Below, piece by piece: positions 15,584 to 24,908 of a DNA stretch of 64,000 nt. Origin of the DNA: Actinoplanes sp. SE50/110 (GTDB lineage: Bacteria; Actinomycetota; Actinomycetes; Mycobacteriales; Micromonosporaceae); NCBI RefSeq assembly GCF_900119315.1, contig NZ_LT827010.1, forward strand, positions 6,854,494 to 6,918,493, read 5' to 3'. The position numbers and the translations under genes are program-made. The notes under the pieces were generated by a model. The model saw only the letters and a program-made list of their open reading frames with translations. It was not told the DNA's origin and did no database searches. Numbering within the stretch: position 1 is the stretch's first letter; every line of letters begins with the position of its first letter.

Positions 15584-16843
15584 TCAGGCATCGCCTCGCG
15601 CCGCGAGCTCGGGCCATCCCTCCAACGCGCCGCTTCGGGTCTGCTGTAGTGCCCGAATGCCGGGTACCAACATGATCGCGGTGGCGGCGGCGATGACGAT
15701 GACGAGCGCGATCTCGAGAGTCGCCGCGTTGCCGATCTTCTCCGAGAGCGGTCCGACTGCGCCGTACCCCAGCGGCGCCACCGCGAAGGAGACGAGCCAG
15801 TCGTAGGAGTTCACCCGCGACAGCACCTTCTCGGGAATCAACCGCTGAACGGAGGTCGTCCACAGATTGTTGGCGTAGGCGATGCCCGCGGCGCTCACGA
15901 ACCCCGCTGCCATGATCACACCGGTCGGAGAGGGGCCGATGAGTGCGGACAACTGCAGCACTACCAGCAGGAGAGCGACATGTGCCGCCACGAGGGGCCG
16001 CCGGGGCTGGACTCGCAGCGCCACCGCCGAGCCGACCACGGCGCCACCAGCCATGCTGGCGCTGACGAGACCCCAGCTTGCGGCACCGCCGGTCTGGGTT
16101 GCCACGATGGCCGGCCCCAGCACGTAGAACGCGCAGGAGCCGACGTTCCACACCCCGTGGCAGCACACCGCACCCCAGTACCAGGTGCGCGCGGCCATCT
16201 CTCGCCAGCCGCCGACGATGTTCTTGAGGAAGCTCTCCGGCTCCCTGTCCGCCATGGGCGCGAGTTGGAGACCGATGACGGTCACCGCGCTGACCAGGAA
16301 CGTGGCGGCGTCGAGCAGGTAAACCCACCCCGGCGAGGCCAGGGCGACCGTGGCACCCGCGACGGCGGGGCCGAGGATCTCCGCACCGCTCTTGGACAGC
16401 TCCATGAGCGCGTTTGCCTGCTGCAGCCGCGCATTGCTGACGGTCTGCGGCACGATACCGATGAGTGCCGGCTTCGAGATCGCCGACGCCGCGCCATAAC
16501 AGAGCGCCGCCACCAGGAGCATCCCGACGCTTTTGTGGCCTTGCAGGAGAAGGATTCCGACTACCGTCTGCACGCAGAACAGGAACACGTCGCTGCCCAT
16601 GAGCAGCAGCCGCCGCGGTAGCCGGTCGGCAAGAACCCCGCCGAAGATCAGAAGCACCATGCGGGCCACCATCGTGGTGGCCAGAACCAATCCGATATCA
16701 CTGGCGGATCCGCCGACGGACAGCACGGTGAACGTCACCGTGACCGGCATTAGCGAATCACCGACCGCCGATGCGGTGCGTCCGCTCCACAACAGTCGGA
16801 ATGGACGCTCCACCAGCGCGCCGAATCGACCGTTACTCGACAT
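15584..16843 (-). CDS. Major facilitator superfamily exporter
   Basis: A 419-residue protein with about twelve hydrophobic helices and the organisation of MFS drug exporters of the MMR/ErmB (enterobactin-exporter-like) group. It has the N-terminal FRLLWSGRTASAVGDSLMPVTVTF, the loop 2-3 motif GGVLADRLPRRLLL (G-x-x-x-D-R-x-x-R-R), and a repeat half with WGLVSASMAGGAVVGSAVALRVQPRRP. It probably exports a product of the surrounding pathways and gives self-resistance. It lies upstream of the RiPP operon on the same strand and divergent from the ATP-grasp gene, so it could serve either system. A membrane location is certain; the substrate is not. Confidence 0.88.
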   Translation of the reverse strand: MSSNGRFGALVERPFRLLWSGRTASAVGDSLMPVTVTFTVLSVGGSASDIGLVLATTMVARMVLLIFGGVLADRLPRRLLLMGSDVFLFCVQTVVGILLLQGHKSVGMLLVAALCYGAASAISKPALIGIVPQTVSNARLQQANALMELSKSGAEILGPAVAGATVALASPGWVYLLDAATFLVSAVTVIGLQLAPMADREPESFLKNIVGGWREMAARTWYWGAVCCHGVWNVGSCAFYVLGPAIVATQTGGAASWGLVSASMAGGAVVGSAVALRVQPRRPLVAAHVALLLVVLQLSALIGPSPTGVIMAAGFVSAAGIAYANNLWTTSVQRLIPEKVLSRVNSYDWLVSFAVAPLGYGAVGPLSEKIGNAATLEIALVIVIAAATAIMLVPGIRALQQTRSGALEGWPELAARGDA

Positions 16844-17258
16844 GATCTGTCACCGCACCATCGCCAGTTGGAAGCACAGGCAGCGGCTGCCTCCGCTAGT
16901 TCGGACTCGTGAGACGTGGCCCCGGCACGGCCCCGGCGGCCTGCGCCACTCGCGCATGCGCGAGAGCGTCGGCGAAGCTCCATAATGGTCGCCGGAGCGG
17001 GGGGACCAAGGGCTTTCCGACCGCTCGCCGTCCGCGGGAGCGGGTGGAGTGCGTTGCGATCCGGCAGAATGGTGGGAACCATTCGCCGCAGCCCGACTGC
17101 GCCGGGTGGGAGCCGCGTTCAGGCTACCACGTGGCACTCTTCACTTCGGACCGTCGGCCTGTCGGCGATCGTCGATCCGAGGCGCCACCGATCTCCGCGC
17201 AAGATAACATCACGGCCGCTGCAGTTCGGCCAGCACCAAACGCAACCGGGAGTACACC
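16844..17258. promoter_or_regulatory. Divergent intergenic region, MFS gene / ATP-grasp gene
   Basis: A 415-base region that must hold the promoters of the MFS exporter (leftward) and the ATP-grasp ligase (rightward). Frames across it lack start sites with ribosome binding sites and show no domain. No clear inverted repeat was found. Confidence 0.5.
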
Positions 17259-18488
17259 ATGCTTCTCTTCGTTGAGTCGGCCCCCACCGGAGCCGGAATG
17301 TCACATGTTCGGTGGGCCGTCGATCACGGCTTCGACGCCGCATATGTGAGCGCCAACCCCGAGTGGGCGCCGGAGCGCCTGGGGGGCGAGGTGATGGAAA
17401 CGCTCGAAAGTCGTGGTCGTGTCTTCAAGGTGCCGTCCTCCGAGGTCACCGAGGTGCCCGCGTGGCTCGTCAGCAGCATCGAGCAGGCCGCCGGCCCGTC
17501 CGGCGTGGTGTGCGGACTGGACCGCAGTCTGCCTTTCGCGGCCGCGCTGGCGGAGGCGGTGGGCGCCCCATACCCGTCTGTGCCGGCCATGCAGACTTTC
17601 CGTGACAAGCGGGCGGCACGCCGCCTGTACGACAAACTCGGGATTACCTCTGCCCGATGGGCGGCGCCGGCAGACGCCGACGAATTCGTGGCGTTCACCG
17701 AGGAGATTGGCGGCCCGGTCGTACTCAAGAACTGCCGCGGCACCGGCAGTATGGATGTGCGACTGGTGGAGTCGTCCACCGAGGCGCGCGAGCGGTACCT
17801 CGAGCTCAGCAACGCTGAGCGGTACCTCGACGGCGATCTGATGGCCGAGGAATACCTCACCGGGCCGCTATACAGTCTCGAAACGATTGTCTCCGACGGA
17901 ACGTGTCACCACCTGGGAGTGACCGACCGTCAGATCGGCCCCAACCCGGGTTTCTGCGAGGTTTCTTACACTTTCCCCGTCCAGGTGCCGTGGCAGTACG
18001 AGAATGAGATGCGGCGGGCCGTCGAGGCGTGCGTCCAGGCGTACGGCATCAGGCAGGGAATGCTGCACACGGAATTCATCGTGACAAGCCACGGCGCGGC
18101 CATCGTGGAGCTGAATGTGCGCCATCCGGGTGGACTGCTGACGATGATGATGAGCGACTGCCTGAACAGTTCCGTCTCGGAAATCCTGAGCTTGTCCGCG
18201 TTGCAGATGCCGCTGCCGGATCTCAGCCACAACGGAAAGGCGTCGACAACGGTCACCGTGTATCCGCAGGTGGCCGGTCGACTCGTTCAGATGCGCGGCT
18301 TGGACGAGGTGGGTGCGGCACCGTTCGTCGTGCAGGCGCTGCCCTCCGCCGCCCCAGGGGATTGGGTCCAACCGCCGACCGACTACCGCGGCGCTCTCTG
18401 CCAGATTCGCACCGTCGCCGAATCCAGCAATCTGTCGTTCAATGCTGCCATGGCTGCGGCGCGGGGCATCTCCGCCGTCGTCGAGTAG
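17259..18488 (+). CDS. ATP-grasp ligase
   Basis: A 409-residue ATP-grasp enzyme. The N-terminal PreATP-like domain starts MLLFVESAPTGAGMSH. The central grasp domain contains TFRDKRAARRLYDKLGI, GGPVVLKNCRGTGSMDVRLV (glycine-rich nucleotide loop), LMAEEYLTGPLYSLETIV and HTEFIVTSHGAAIVELNVRHPGG, where E and N near the end bind magnesium. Enzymes of this type make amide bonds through acyl phosphates, often joining amino acids or peptides in natural-product pathways. A GGGAG site precedes the ATG. It is convergent with the free-standing condensation-domain gene (12-base gap), so one compound may be assembled by both thiotemplated and ATP-grasp ligation. Substrates are unknown. Confidence 0.88.
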   Translation: MLLFVESAPTGAGMSHVRWAVDHGFDAAYVSANPEWAPERLGGEVMETLESRGRVFKVPSSEVTEVPAWLVSSIEQAAGPSGVVCGLDRSLPFAAALAEAVGAPYPSVPAMQTFRDKRAARRLYDKLGITSARWAAPADADEFVAFTEEIGGPVVLKNCRGTGSMDVRLVESSTEARERYLELSNAERYLDGDLMAEEYLTGPLYSLETIVSDGTCHHLGVTDRQIGPNPGFCEVSYTFPVQVPWQYENEMRRAVEACVQAYGIRQGMLHTEFIVTSHGAAIVELNVRHPGGLLTMMMSDCLNSSVSEILSLSALQMPLPDLSHNGKASTTVTVYPQVAGRLVQMRGLDEVGAAPFVVQALPSAAPGDWVQPPTDYRGALCQIRTVAESSNLSFNAAMAAARGISAVVE

Positions 18489-18499
18489 GCGGCCGAGGG

Positions 18500-19798
18500 T
18501 CAGCTTCCGCCGTCCGCCTCGGCTGCGACGACCTGCTGGATGCAGGACAGGAGCCGCTCCAGCGGTTCGTACCCCGGGGTGGGTGGCGCATCGCGCAGGT
18601 CGCAGGTCAGCTCAGTGTCGTCATCGACGACGAGGTAGACGGGATAGCCGTTGTCCCGGCCCGCGTCCCGCGTCGTTATCCGTGTCGGCGGGTGTGCTGG
18701 TGCGGCGACGGTACTCCGCGCGGGGCGCGGCATGTAGTTGTAGAAATACGTGAAACCGAAACCGGACCCCTCGTACCCCAGCGATCCCACCTCGCGCGAC
18801 ACGACATCCACATTGTGCCTTCCGTGGCGATACGCCGTGATCGTGTCCCAGTGCACCCGCCGCACCAGGGCCGAGAAGCTCTCCGCCGGATCGACTTGCA
18901 CGCGCACCGGCGATACCTGCTCCACCGTGCCCACCACCTGCTTCATGCGGGTGCCGGCCCGGTTGCCGGAGATCAGCGCCACCAACGGTGAATCGGTGTC
19001 GTCCCGCTCGGCGATCGCATGGCAGTAGGCGGCCAGGACAACGCTGTGCAACGACGCCCCACACTCTGCCGCGAGTAGCCTCGCCGCCTCGCGCATCGTG
19101 GACGAGCGCAGCGTCGCCCACCGGGTACGGAGGGTGCCCAGCGAGGCCGCTCGGCCGCTGGGCACGTCACCAACGGTTCGTGTCCAGTACTCCACCGCCC
19201 GCGCGGTCCGCTCGACTGCCGGGTCCGACTGCTCCTCCCATGCCAGTTCACGACAGCTCACCGCGGGGTCCGTCAGAGTGCGGCCGGCCAGAATGTCGGC
19301 GAACTCGCGGTGCAGCCGCTGGATCGCCCAACCGTCCACGGCGATGTGGTGCCAGCACAGCGCCGCCCGCACGGGCACGCCGCCGATGGTGAACACCATG
19401 CCGCGCAGGGGTTTCTCCGAGTCCAGCGAGAAGGTGCGTCGACGAAGCTCCTGCGCGTGCCGGTCGGCGTCTGCGGCGTCGGTCACCTCCAGCACCTCGA
19501 CCGATACGCCCCGCGGCGCGAGGATCACCTGACGTACCGCGAGTGAAGGGGTGTCCGGGAAGATCGTCCGAAGCGACTCGTGTCGGGCCTCGAGCAGGTC
19601 CAGTGCGTTCAGCACGCTGGTGACCGTCTGGCCCGGCGGGACGTCCCACGACCGCACCAGGTTGAGGCCATCGGGGGAGCCGGCAGGCATCCGCTCGAGG
19701 GTGCGCAGACACGACAGCTGGCCCAGTGTCAGCGGGGCGACCGCAACCTCACGCACTGCTTCTCCCGGTGTATTCGCCGTCCGGTCCGCACCGAACAC
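18500..19798 (-). CDS. Free-standing NRPS condensation domain
   Basis: A protein of about 432 residues covering one condensation domain. It opens with LTLGQLSCLRTLERMP, contains the catalytic HHxxxDG as WHHIAVDGWA, and later shows ISGNRAGTRMKQVVGTVEQVSPVRV and a latch-like C-terminus. The HH...DG residues are intact, so amide or ester bond formation with a carrier-bound donor is expected. The donor is plausibly the acyl carrier protein encoded in the same operon (23411-23677). The start is uncertain; the frame is open up to 19969, but the conserved sequence begins after a GTG at 19798. No adenylation or carrier domain is attached, unlike a modular NRPS. Confidence 0.85.
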   Translation of the reverse strand: MFGADRTANTPGEAVREVAVAPLTLGQLSCLRTLERMPAGSPDGLNLVRSWDVPPGQTVTSVLNALDLLEARHESLRTIFPDTPSLAVRQVILAPRGVSVEVLEVTDAADADRHAQELRRRTFSLDSEKPLRGMVFTIGGVPVRAALCWHHIAVDGWAIQRLHREFADILAGRTLTDPAVSCRELAWEEQSDPAVERTARAVEYWTRTVGDVPSGRAASLGTLRTRWATLRSSTMREAARLLAAECGASLHSVVLAAYCHAIAERDDTDSPLVALISGNRAGTRMKQVVGTVEQVSPVRVQVDPAESFSALVRRVHWDTITAYRHGRHNVDVVSREVGSLGYEGSGFGFTYFYNYMPRPARSTVAAPAHPPTRITTRDAGRDNGYPVYLVVDDDTELTCDLRDAPPTPGYEPLERLLSCIQQVVAAEADGGS

Positions 19799-19904
19799 CC
19801 GACTCAGATGAGCATTGTGGTTGGTGGCCGTGGGGCTGCCCCACGGCGCTCCGGTGGGTTCACGTGGCGGGCGGCACGGCGCCCGCCACGTGGAAGGGGC
19901 ACCG

Positions 19905-21047
19905 CTAACGCCCGCGCGCCGCCGCCCCGAACGGCGGCTCCCCGGCCGGCGTGAAGATGACGGGCTCACCGCCGGCGAGCCTCGCGCGCATGTCGCCGTG
20001 CCATTGCACGAAGCTGCCGTCCTCCGCGACGCCGCTGGTCAGCCAGCGCGGTTCGGCATACCGCTCCGTACCCAACGTCGCCGCCATATCGGTATCGAAC
20101 ATCGCGTCGACGTGGTGGCAGACCCAGCCCACCGCCGGGCCGACGCCGTTGTCCTCCACCACCTTGATGATCTCGGAGGCGTGGTTCGCCCCGATCCGAC
20201 GCCAGAGGCGCACGACATCCGCGAACTGGTTCAGCCGCACGGGCTTCTTCGTGATGAACCACGCCTCGCGGAAGAGATGCAGCACGATGAACAGCAGTGA
20301 ATATGCCGGCGTCAGTGTCGGAAGGGTGCGGTCGGACCGTCCCGGCCGTACCAACACCGAGTCCAGATCGCGTAGTACCGCGTCCATCGGGATCTGCCAC
20401 GCGCTGGAGAACCAGGTGAGGCTGAACGCGACGTCGATCTCGATCAGCGGCTGCGCCCGATTGCCCGTCAGCTTCGTGAAGTGCGGCAGGTGGTCGGGGT
20501 ACATCCGATACACCATGCGGCGGGACCGGGGCAGGTCCACGAGGCTGTTCGTACGCGCGTCGTACTCCTTCGCGACGGAGTACCCGAGGCTCGTAAGGGT
20601 TTCCGTGATGATCGCGGTGCTGTCCGGCGGGATCATCAGATCGATGTCGGCCATGACCCGCGTGCCGGAGTTGTCATACAGGGTGGACTGGTTCACGACG
20701 CCCTTGGTGAACGCGAGGCGAGCGCCGGCGGCGGCCATCGCGTCCGCGACGCGAGACGCCTCGTCGATCAGCTCCTCCGTCCGGTAGTCGCAGATCTGCG
20801 CGAGGCTCCCGAACGACGCGAGTACCGGATCGCTCAACCGGTTCTCGATCCCGTTGTCGACGAGAAACCGCCACATGGCGGGAGCAAGGTGGTGCCGGAG
20901 CGCCTGCACGGTCAGGTAATCGAAGTCCAGCTCGGTCTCCGCGAGCGCACGGGCGGCGTCGTGTGCGCCGGGGCGCCCGTCGAGTACCGACAGAGCCTGC
21001 AGGAATGACCACTCCTGCGCGCGTTGATGAACGGGGGCAAGCACCAC
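19905..21047 (-). CDS. NTP_transf_5-type nucleotidyltransferase-family protein
   Basis: A 380-residue protein matching the uncharacterised nucleotidyltransferase family NTP_transf_5. The core motif is LAFTKGVVNQSTLYDNSGTRVMADIDLMIPP, a diverged G-x-x...D-x-D nucleotidyltransferase site. The N-terminal part is helical and the C-terminal part carries a conserved HLFREAWFITKKPVRLNQFADVVRLWRR stretch. GTG start with GGAG at suitable distance. Family members recur in natural-product and RiPP clusters with unknown chemistry; adenylylation or a catalytically inert partner role are both possible. It lies between the GNAT-like gene (190-base gap) and the condensation-domain gene on the same strand. 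Confidence 0.8.
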   Translation of the reverse strand: MVLAPVHQRAQEWSFLQALSVLDGRPGAHDAARALAETELDFDYLTVQALRHHLAPAMWRFLVDNGIENRLSDPVLASFGSLAQICDYRTEELIDEASRVADAMAAAGARLAFTKGVVNQSTLYDNSGTRVMADIDLMIPPDSTAIITETLTSLGYSVAKEYDARTNSLVDLPRSRRMVYRMYPDHLPHFTKLTGNRAQPLIEIDVAFSLTWFSSAWQIPMDAVLRDLDSVLVRPGRSDRTLPTLTPAYSLLFIVLHLFREAWFITKKPVRLNQFADVVRLWRRIGANHASEIIKVVEDNGVGPAVGWVCHHVDAMFDTDMAATLGTERYAEPRWLTSGVAEDGSFVQWHGDMRARLAGGEPVIFTPAGEPPFGAAARGR

Positions 21048-21237
21048 TTCTACTCCACTTCATGTCAGCGAGGCGCGACTGGCCCGCAAAGGGTCGGCCG
21101 AGGCGATACCCCCAGCGCATTTCTCAGTGCCGTTCGTTGGAGGAACCTCCGCGAAAGCGCGTGGGTCCACGCCCCTCAGTCGCTTGCGAGACCGAGTGAG
21201 CCAAAATGTGACGCGGCACTTTCCGCCGATTCGGTTG

Positions 21238-22209
21238 TTACCTGGGCGCCGTATTGCCGGTCGCGCACGCGGTCGGGCGCCTGTCGACCACGTGTCTACG
21301 AACCGGGAACGACAACGCTGCCGTGTGCTGGTCCACGGCGACGTCCGCGCTGTAGCTGTAGATCTCCGCCTGCAGCTCCGATGCCGTGGACGATACCGCG
21401 TTGGTGCGGTAACTGAACATGATCGTCGGGTCCATGAGCGCGGCGAACCCGAGCACCAGGTCGGCGCAGTCACTGGCGGGCTTGCCGGTTACCTGATGCG
21501 ACGGCTTGGGCTCGAAGCCCAGCCGAGACTTGAAGCGCAGCAGGCCGGGCTCGACCACGTGCCCGTAGAGGTTCGGGTCGGTACCGAGACTGACCGACCG
21601 GTAGCCGCGCACGCGCGCTTCCCGAATGGCTTCCAGGTACAGCGCCCGAGCCAGACTGGCATACCGGCCGGACTGGTCGACCGCGGAGAACCGGATCCGC
21701 ATGGCTCCCTCGGAAGGTGCCAGGTTGATGCATCCGCCCACGAACTCATCGCCCCTCCACGCAGAGACCACGAAGTAGTCGGCCGCGTCGGCCAACAGGT
21801 CGCCTCTGATGTCGCTGACGACGGACCAGCCATGGCGCTTCTCGGCAGTCCTCGCCTCGTAGAGAGGCAGAAAGGCATCCAGATAGGTGGAGTCGAGGTC
21901 GCCGAGCCTGAGCCGCACTCCGTCGGCGGCGGCGCGCCGGCGGGCCGCGGCTATGCTTTGCCGTTCCTTGCGCGGCATGCGTCCGAGGAACTCGTCCTCG
22001 CTCGACTGGCAGTCGGCAACCCAGGTCAGCCACTCAGGCTTGGGCAGGAGACCCGCACCGGCGAGTGCCTCCCACGCCTCGACCGGTGGATCCTCGACCC
22101 GTACAAGGTCCTCGTGGCCCTCGTACCCGTGCCAGTCGGTCTCGATGGCGGTATCGACGTCGACGAGGAGCATCGACAGCCCATGCCGTACCTCGGACTG
22201 CGCCCTCAT
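21238..22209 (-). CDS. BioF2-like GNAT-family acyltransferase
   Basis: A 323-residue protein of the BioF2-like/FemAB-related acetyltransferase group (Acetyltransf_6). The GNAT core is in the second half: YFVVSAWRGDEFVGGCINLAP, RIRFSAVDQSGRYASLARALYLEAIREARVRGYRSVSLGTDP, then RFKSRLGFEPKP. These enzymes transfer acyl or aminoacyl groups to amines, with donors ranging from acyl-CoA or carrier-bound acyl groups to aminoacyl-tRNA. An ATGA overlap with the acyl-CoA dehydrogenase gene fixes the start. Here it may offload or N-acylate with the acyl chain carried by the operon's ACP. Confidence 0.78.
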   Translation of the reverse strand: MRAQSEVRHGLSMLLVDVDTAIETDWHGYEGHEDLVRVEDPPVEAWEALAGAGLLPKPEWLTWVADCQSSEDEFLGRMPRKERQSIAAARRRAAADGVRLRLGDLDSTYLDAFLPLYEARTAEKRHGWSVVSDIRGDLLADAADYFVVSAWRGDEFVGGCINLAPSEGAMRIRFSAVDQSGRYASLARALYLEAIREARVRGYRSVSLGTDPNLYGHVVEPGLLRFKSRLGFEPKPSHQVTGKPASDCADLVLGFAALMDPTIMFSYRTNAVSSTASELQAEIYSYSADVAVDQHTAALSFPVRRHVVDRRPTACATGNTAPR

Positions 22210-23408
22210 GTCTGCTCTCCGCTGAGGCGCACCGAGCGGTCCAGCATACTCAGTACCCCGGTGGCCACCAGGAGTCGGTCGTTGGCGTAGTTGAGGCTCG
22301 CCGAGCGGAGGTCTCGGAAGTAGCGCTCGAAAGGCACTGCTGCATCGCGCCGGTACCCTTGGGCCAGGCCCGCGATCTCGACGATGCCGTCGATGGCGCG
22401 GAAGCAGGACTCCGACGCTATGACCTTGAGGGTATTGAGGTGGATCTGCGTGGCGGGCTCGTCGAGGTCTCGGCTGTTTGCTCGACGCTCCATCACCTCC
22501 TGGCACACCCGGGTGAGGTACGTGCTCACCACCTCGAGCTCCATCCGGACCCGGGCGACGCGCGCGGCCACGAGTTCCGACTTCGGATCGAGGCCACGCG
22601 GTCGGTGGGGGGCTCGGAGCGCGAGCAGCTCCCGGAGAGCCCCCTTTGCCGTGCCCAGCCAGCAGGCCGACCACCCGAGGTGCGCGAGGGGCACCAGGCT
22701 GTTGGCCGCTACGTGGCGGAACCCCCCAGGCTCCCCCACCACCTGGGTGCCGGGTACCTGTCCCCGGAGGTGAAGGCCGACGCTGTGCGTTCCACGCATG
22801 CCCAGTGGATTCCATGTGCCGCGTTGGTCGATGGCCATCTGTGAACGATCGGCATAGACGAGCGTCACCTCGGTTGGTGGCGCGTCCGGCGCGGCGAGCA
22901 TCGTGGTGAGGAAGCCGTCCGCGTACGCGCCGCCGGTGACAATGGGCGCGTCCCTGTCCAGCAGGAAGTCATCACCTGCCGGCTCCAGCGGGGACGCGCT
23001 GGTGAACAGATGGCCGCCTTTGGTCCGCTCTGAAGTGATGGAACCCAGATAGACCTCACCACCCGCGATCCGCGGCAGCAGCTCGGCGCGCAGCTGCGGG
23101 CCCGCGAACTGGACGACGGCATCCACCTGTTGGCAGTGCATCGCCCAGATCATGGCCGTGGACAGGCACCGGGAGGCGAGTAGGCCGGCCACCTCGATGA
23201 GGTCGGGAATGCCACCGCCCAGTCCGCCGTGTTCCACGGGCACGAGGAGACCCATGAGACCGCTCGACCGGAGGCAGTCCAGACTCTCCACCGGAAACAA
23301 CGCCTCGGCGTCGATCCGGGTCGCGTGCGCGGCGAGGGTCGGCAGGACCGCTTCGGCTCGCTGCCGTACGTCGGACCGCAGGGTGTGCTCCATGGTAGGC
23401 GTCGCCAT
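22206..23408 (-). CDS. Acyl-CoA/acyl-ACP dehydrogenase
   Basis: A 400-residue flavoprotein of the acyl-CoA dehydrogenase family. Helical N-domain with LVPVEHGGLGG, middle beta domain with ITSERTKGGHLFTSASPLEP and ADRSQMAIDQRGTWNPLGMRGTHSVGLHL, C-terminal helices with IASESCFRAIDGIVEIAGLAQGY. FAD-dependent alpha,beta-desaturation or related oxidation of a thioester is expected; a carrier-protein-bound substrate is likely because the ACP gene is directly upstream (2-base gap). The start at 23408 is preferred over 23459, which lies inside the ACP gene. Confidence 0.87.
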   Translation of the reverse strand: MATPTMEHTLRSDVRQRAEAVLPTLAAHATRIDAEALFPVESLDCLRSSGLMGLLVPVEHGGLGGGIPDLIEVAGLLASRCLSTAMIWAMHCQQVDAVVQFAGPQLRAELLPRIAGGEVYLGSITSERTKGGHLFTSASPLEPAGDDFLLDRDAPIVTGGAYADGFLTTMLAAPDAPPTEVTLVYADRSQMAIDQRGTWNPLGMRGTHSVGLHLRGQVPGTQVVGEPGGFRHVAANSLVPLAHLGWSACWLGTAKGALRELLALRAPHRPRGLDPKSELVAARVARVRMELEVVSTYLTRVCQEVMERRANSRDLDEPATQIHLNTLKVIASESCFRAIDGIVEIAGLAQGYRRDAAVPFERYFRDLRSASLNYANDRLLVATGVLSMLDRSVRLSGEQT

Positions 23409-23410
23409 GT

Positions 23411-23677
23411 CTACGCCAGCCCGTCGACGGGTGACCGGAGTTCGGCGAGGGCACTCCACAGCGTGCGCGGCGTCGCGAACGTCGCGAACGTCAGTGCGTG
23501 ATCCGGGAAGCTGACGCCGAACTCCTCCTCGAGGTCGACCAGGAGGCCGATGATTCCCATCGAGTCCAGTCCGAGCGCACGGAGGTCGGCGTCCGGGTGG
23601 AGCGGCTCCGCTTCGGCGGCACCGCCGAGACTGCGTTGTAGGAGCCGCACGAAAGACGGGTCAAGGTCAGGCGTCAT
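23411..23677 (-). CDS. Acyl/peptidyl carrier protein
   Basis: An 88-residue carrier protein with the phosphopantetheine site LGLDSMG (S39), preceded by DADLRALGLDS and followed by GIIGLLVDLEEEFGVSFPD, the usual helix II-III layout. It overlaps the decarboxylase-fold gene by 11 bases. It should carry the acyl group loaded by the adenylate-forming ligase and present it to the dehydrogenase, GNAT-like enzyme and condensation domain of this operon. Confidence 0.92.
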   Translation of the reverse strand: MTPDLDPSFVRLLQRSLGGAAEAEPLHPDADLRALGLDSMGIIGLLVDLEEEFGVSFPDHALTFATFATPRTLWSALAELRSPVDGLA

Positions 23678-24908
23678 TGTTCTCTTCCTCTATAGATGTG
23701 CGGCGCAGCTCGAGACGTGAGGCAGTCGGCTCATGGCCGCGCCGCACCACCACCTCGGTGGCGACCGGCCGGCTCAGGAATCCCATGAGGCTCGCGGTGA
23801 GGCCGTACGCGCCGACGTTCGGGATGGCCAGGATGTCGCCCGGCTCCGGTACCGCGGTTCGAACTTCGCGGCCGATGAGGTCCGCCGACGTGCACAGCGG
23901 CCCGACCAGGTTGACGGCTCTCTCCGGTCGACCGCCCTGGCTGCCGTCGACCACCTCTGGGCGGGCCATGGGCAGCACCCGACCGATACCGGACAGCCCA
24001 CCCAGATGGTTGATGCCGGCGTCCAGCACCGCATACGTCTTTCCCTTACTCACCTTGACGTCCGTGACCGTGCACAAGAGAGTGCCGGCATCGCCCACGA
24101 GGTACCGTCCGGATTCGAACGCGACCTCCGGCCTACCGTCCCGCCAACCGCGCATGCGCTCGTCCAGGACTTCGATGAGCTGGGCTCGCAGGTCCGGGAA
24201 CGTAGGGCGTTCACCCGGCTGGGCATACGGGCAACCGAAGCCTCCACCGATGTCGAGGAACTCCAGCGCCAACTGGTGCTCGTCGCGTAGCTGCGCCGCC
24301 ATGTCGATGCTGGCGGCGAACTCGCGGAAGAGGCTCTCCTGGTCGACGGCGTTGGTCAGCGGAAAGAAGTGCAGTCCGACGATGCGGGCGCCCGGGGTGG
24401 CGAGCAGGCGGTTCCAGTCCGGCGGCGACGTCGCCAGATCGAATCCGAACTGCGACGGCATGCCGGTCATCCGCAGGCCGCTTGCTCCGGCGGGGCTCAG
24501 GCCGTTGATCCGTACGATGCACTCCGCGGTCACGCCGTGCGCCAGCGCGACTGACGCCACGCGCTCAAGGTCCGCCTCGGATTCGACGGAGAAGCGGCGC
24601 ACCCCGCTTCCCAGAGCGTTGGCGATCTCTGACGCCGTCTTCCCGGGGCCGGTGTAAAGACACTCGCGCGGATCGGCGCCCACACCCAGCGCGGTGGCCA
24701 GCTCGCCGGAGGAGCTCACCTCGGCCCGGCAGCCGGCGGCGATGAGCCGTTCGACGACAGCGGGATGTGGGTTCGCCTTCTGCGAGAAGAACAGCGTCGC
24801 CTGCTCAGGAACGCTCGCCCGCAGATCCACGAGTGCAGCGTCGACCCGGTCGAGGTCGTAGACGTAGAGCGGACTGCCGAACCGCTCGACAAACTCACGA
24901 CGGTTCAC
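23667..24908 (-). CDS. PLP-dependent decarboxylase of the diaminopimelate/ornithine decarboxylase family
   Basis: A 413-residue fold-type III PLP enzyme (alanine-racemase-like barrel plus beta domain). The Schiff-base lysine is K44 in FFSQKANPHPAVV. EFLDIGGGFGCPY is the glycine-rich phosphate-binding motif, and the dimer-partner residues appear in LVGPLCTSADLIGRE, where Cys and Asp contact substrate. It groups by sequence style with LysA-like enzymes found beside an adenylate-forming ligase and an ACP in specialised operons, rather than with housekeeping lysA. An amino acid decarboxylation to provide an amine building block is likely. Coupled by ATGA to the ligase gene. Confidence 0.87.
   Translation of the reverse strand: MNRREFVERFGSPLYVYDLDRVDAALVDLRASVPEQATLFFSQKANPHPAVVERLIAAGCRAEVSSSGELATALGVGADPRECLYTGPGKTASEIANALGSGVRRFSVESEADLERVASVALAHGVTAECIVRINGLSPAGASGLRMTGMPSQFGFDLATSPPDWNRLLATPGARIVGLHFFPLTNAVDQESLFREFAASIDMAAQLRDEHQLALEFLDIGGGFGCPYAQPGERPTFPDLRAQLIEVLDERMRGWRDGRPEVAFESGRYLVGDAGTLLCTVTDVKVSKGKTYAVLDAGINHLGGLSGIGRVLPMARPEVVDGSQGGRPERAVNLVGPLCTSADLIGREVRTAVPEPGDILAIPNVGAYGLTASLMGFLSRPVATEVVVRRGHEPTASRLELRRTSIEEENNDA

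Noticed and set aside
15114..16328. 404-residue minus-strand ORF
   Set aside because: Most of it is the shadow of the MFS gene in another frame; only the part beyond the MFS stop could be real and is listed as doubtful.
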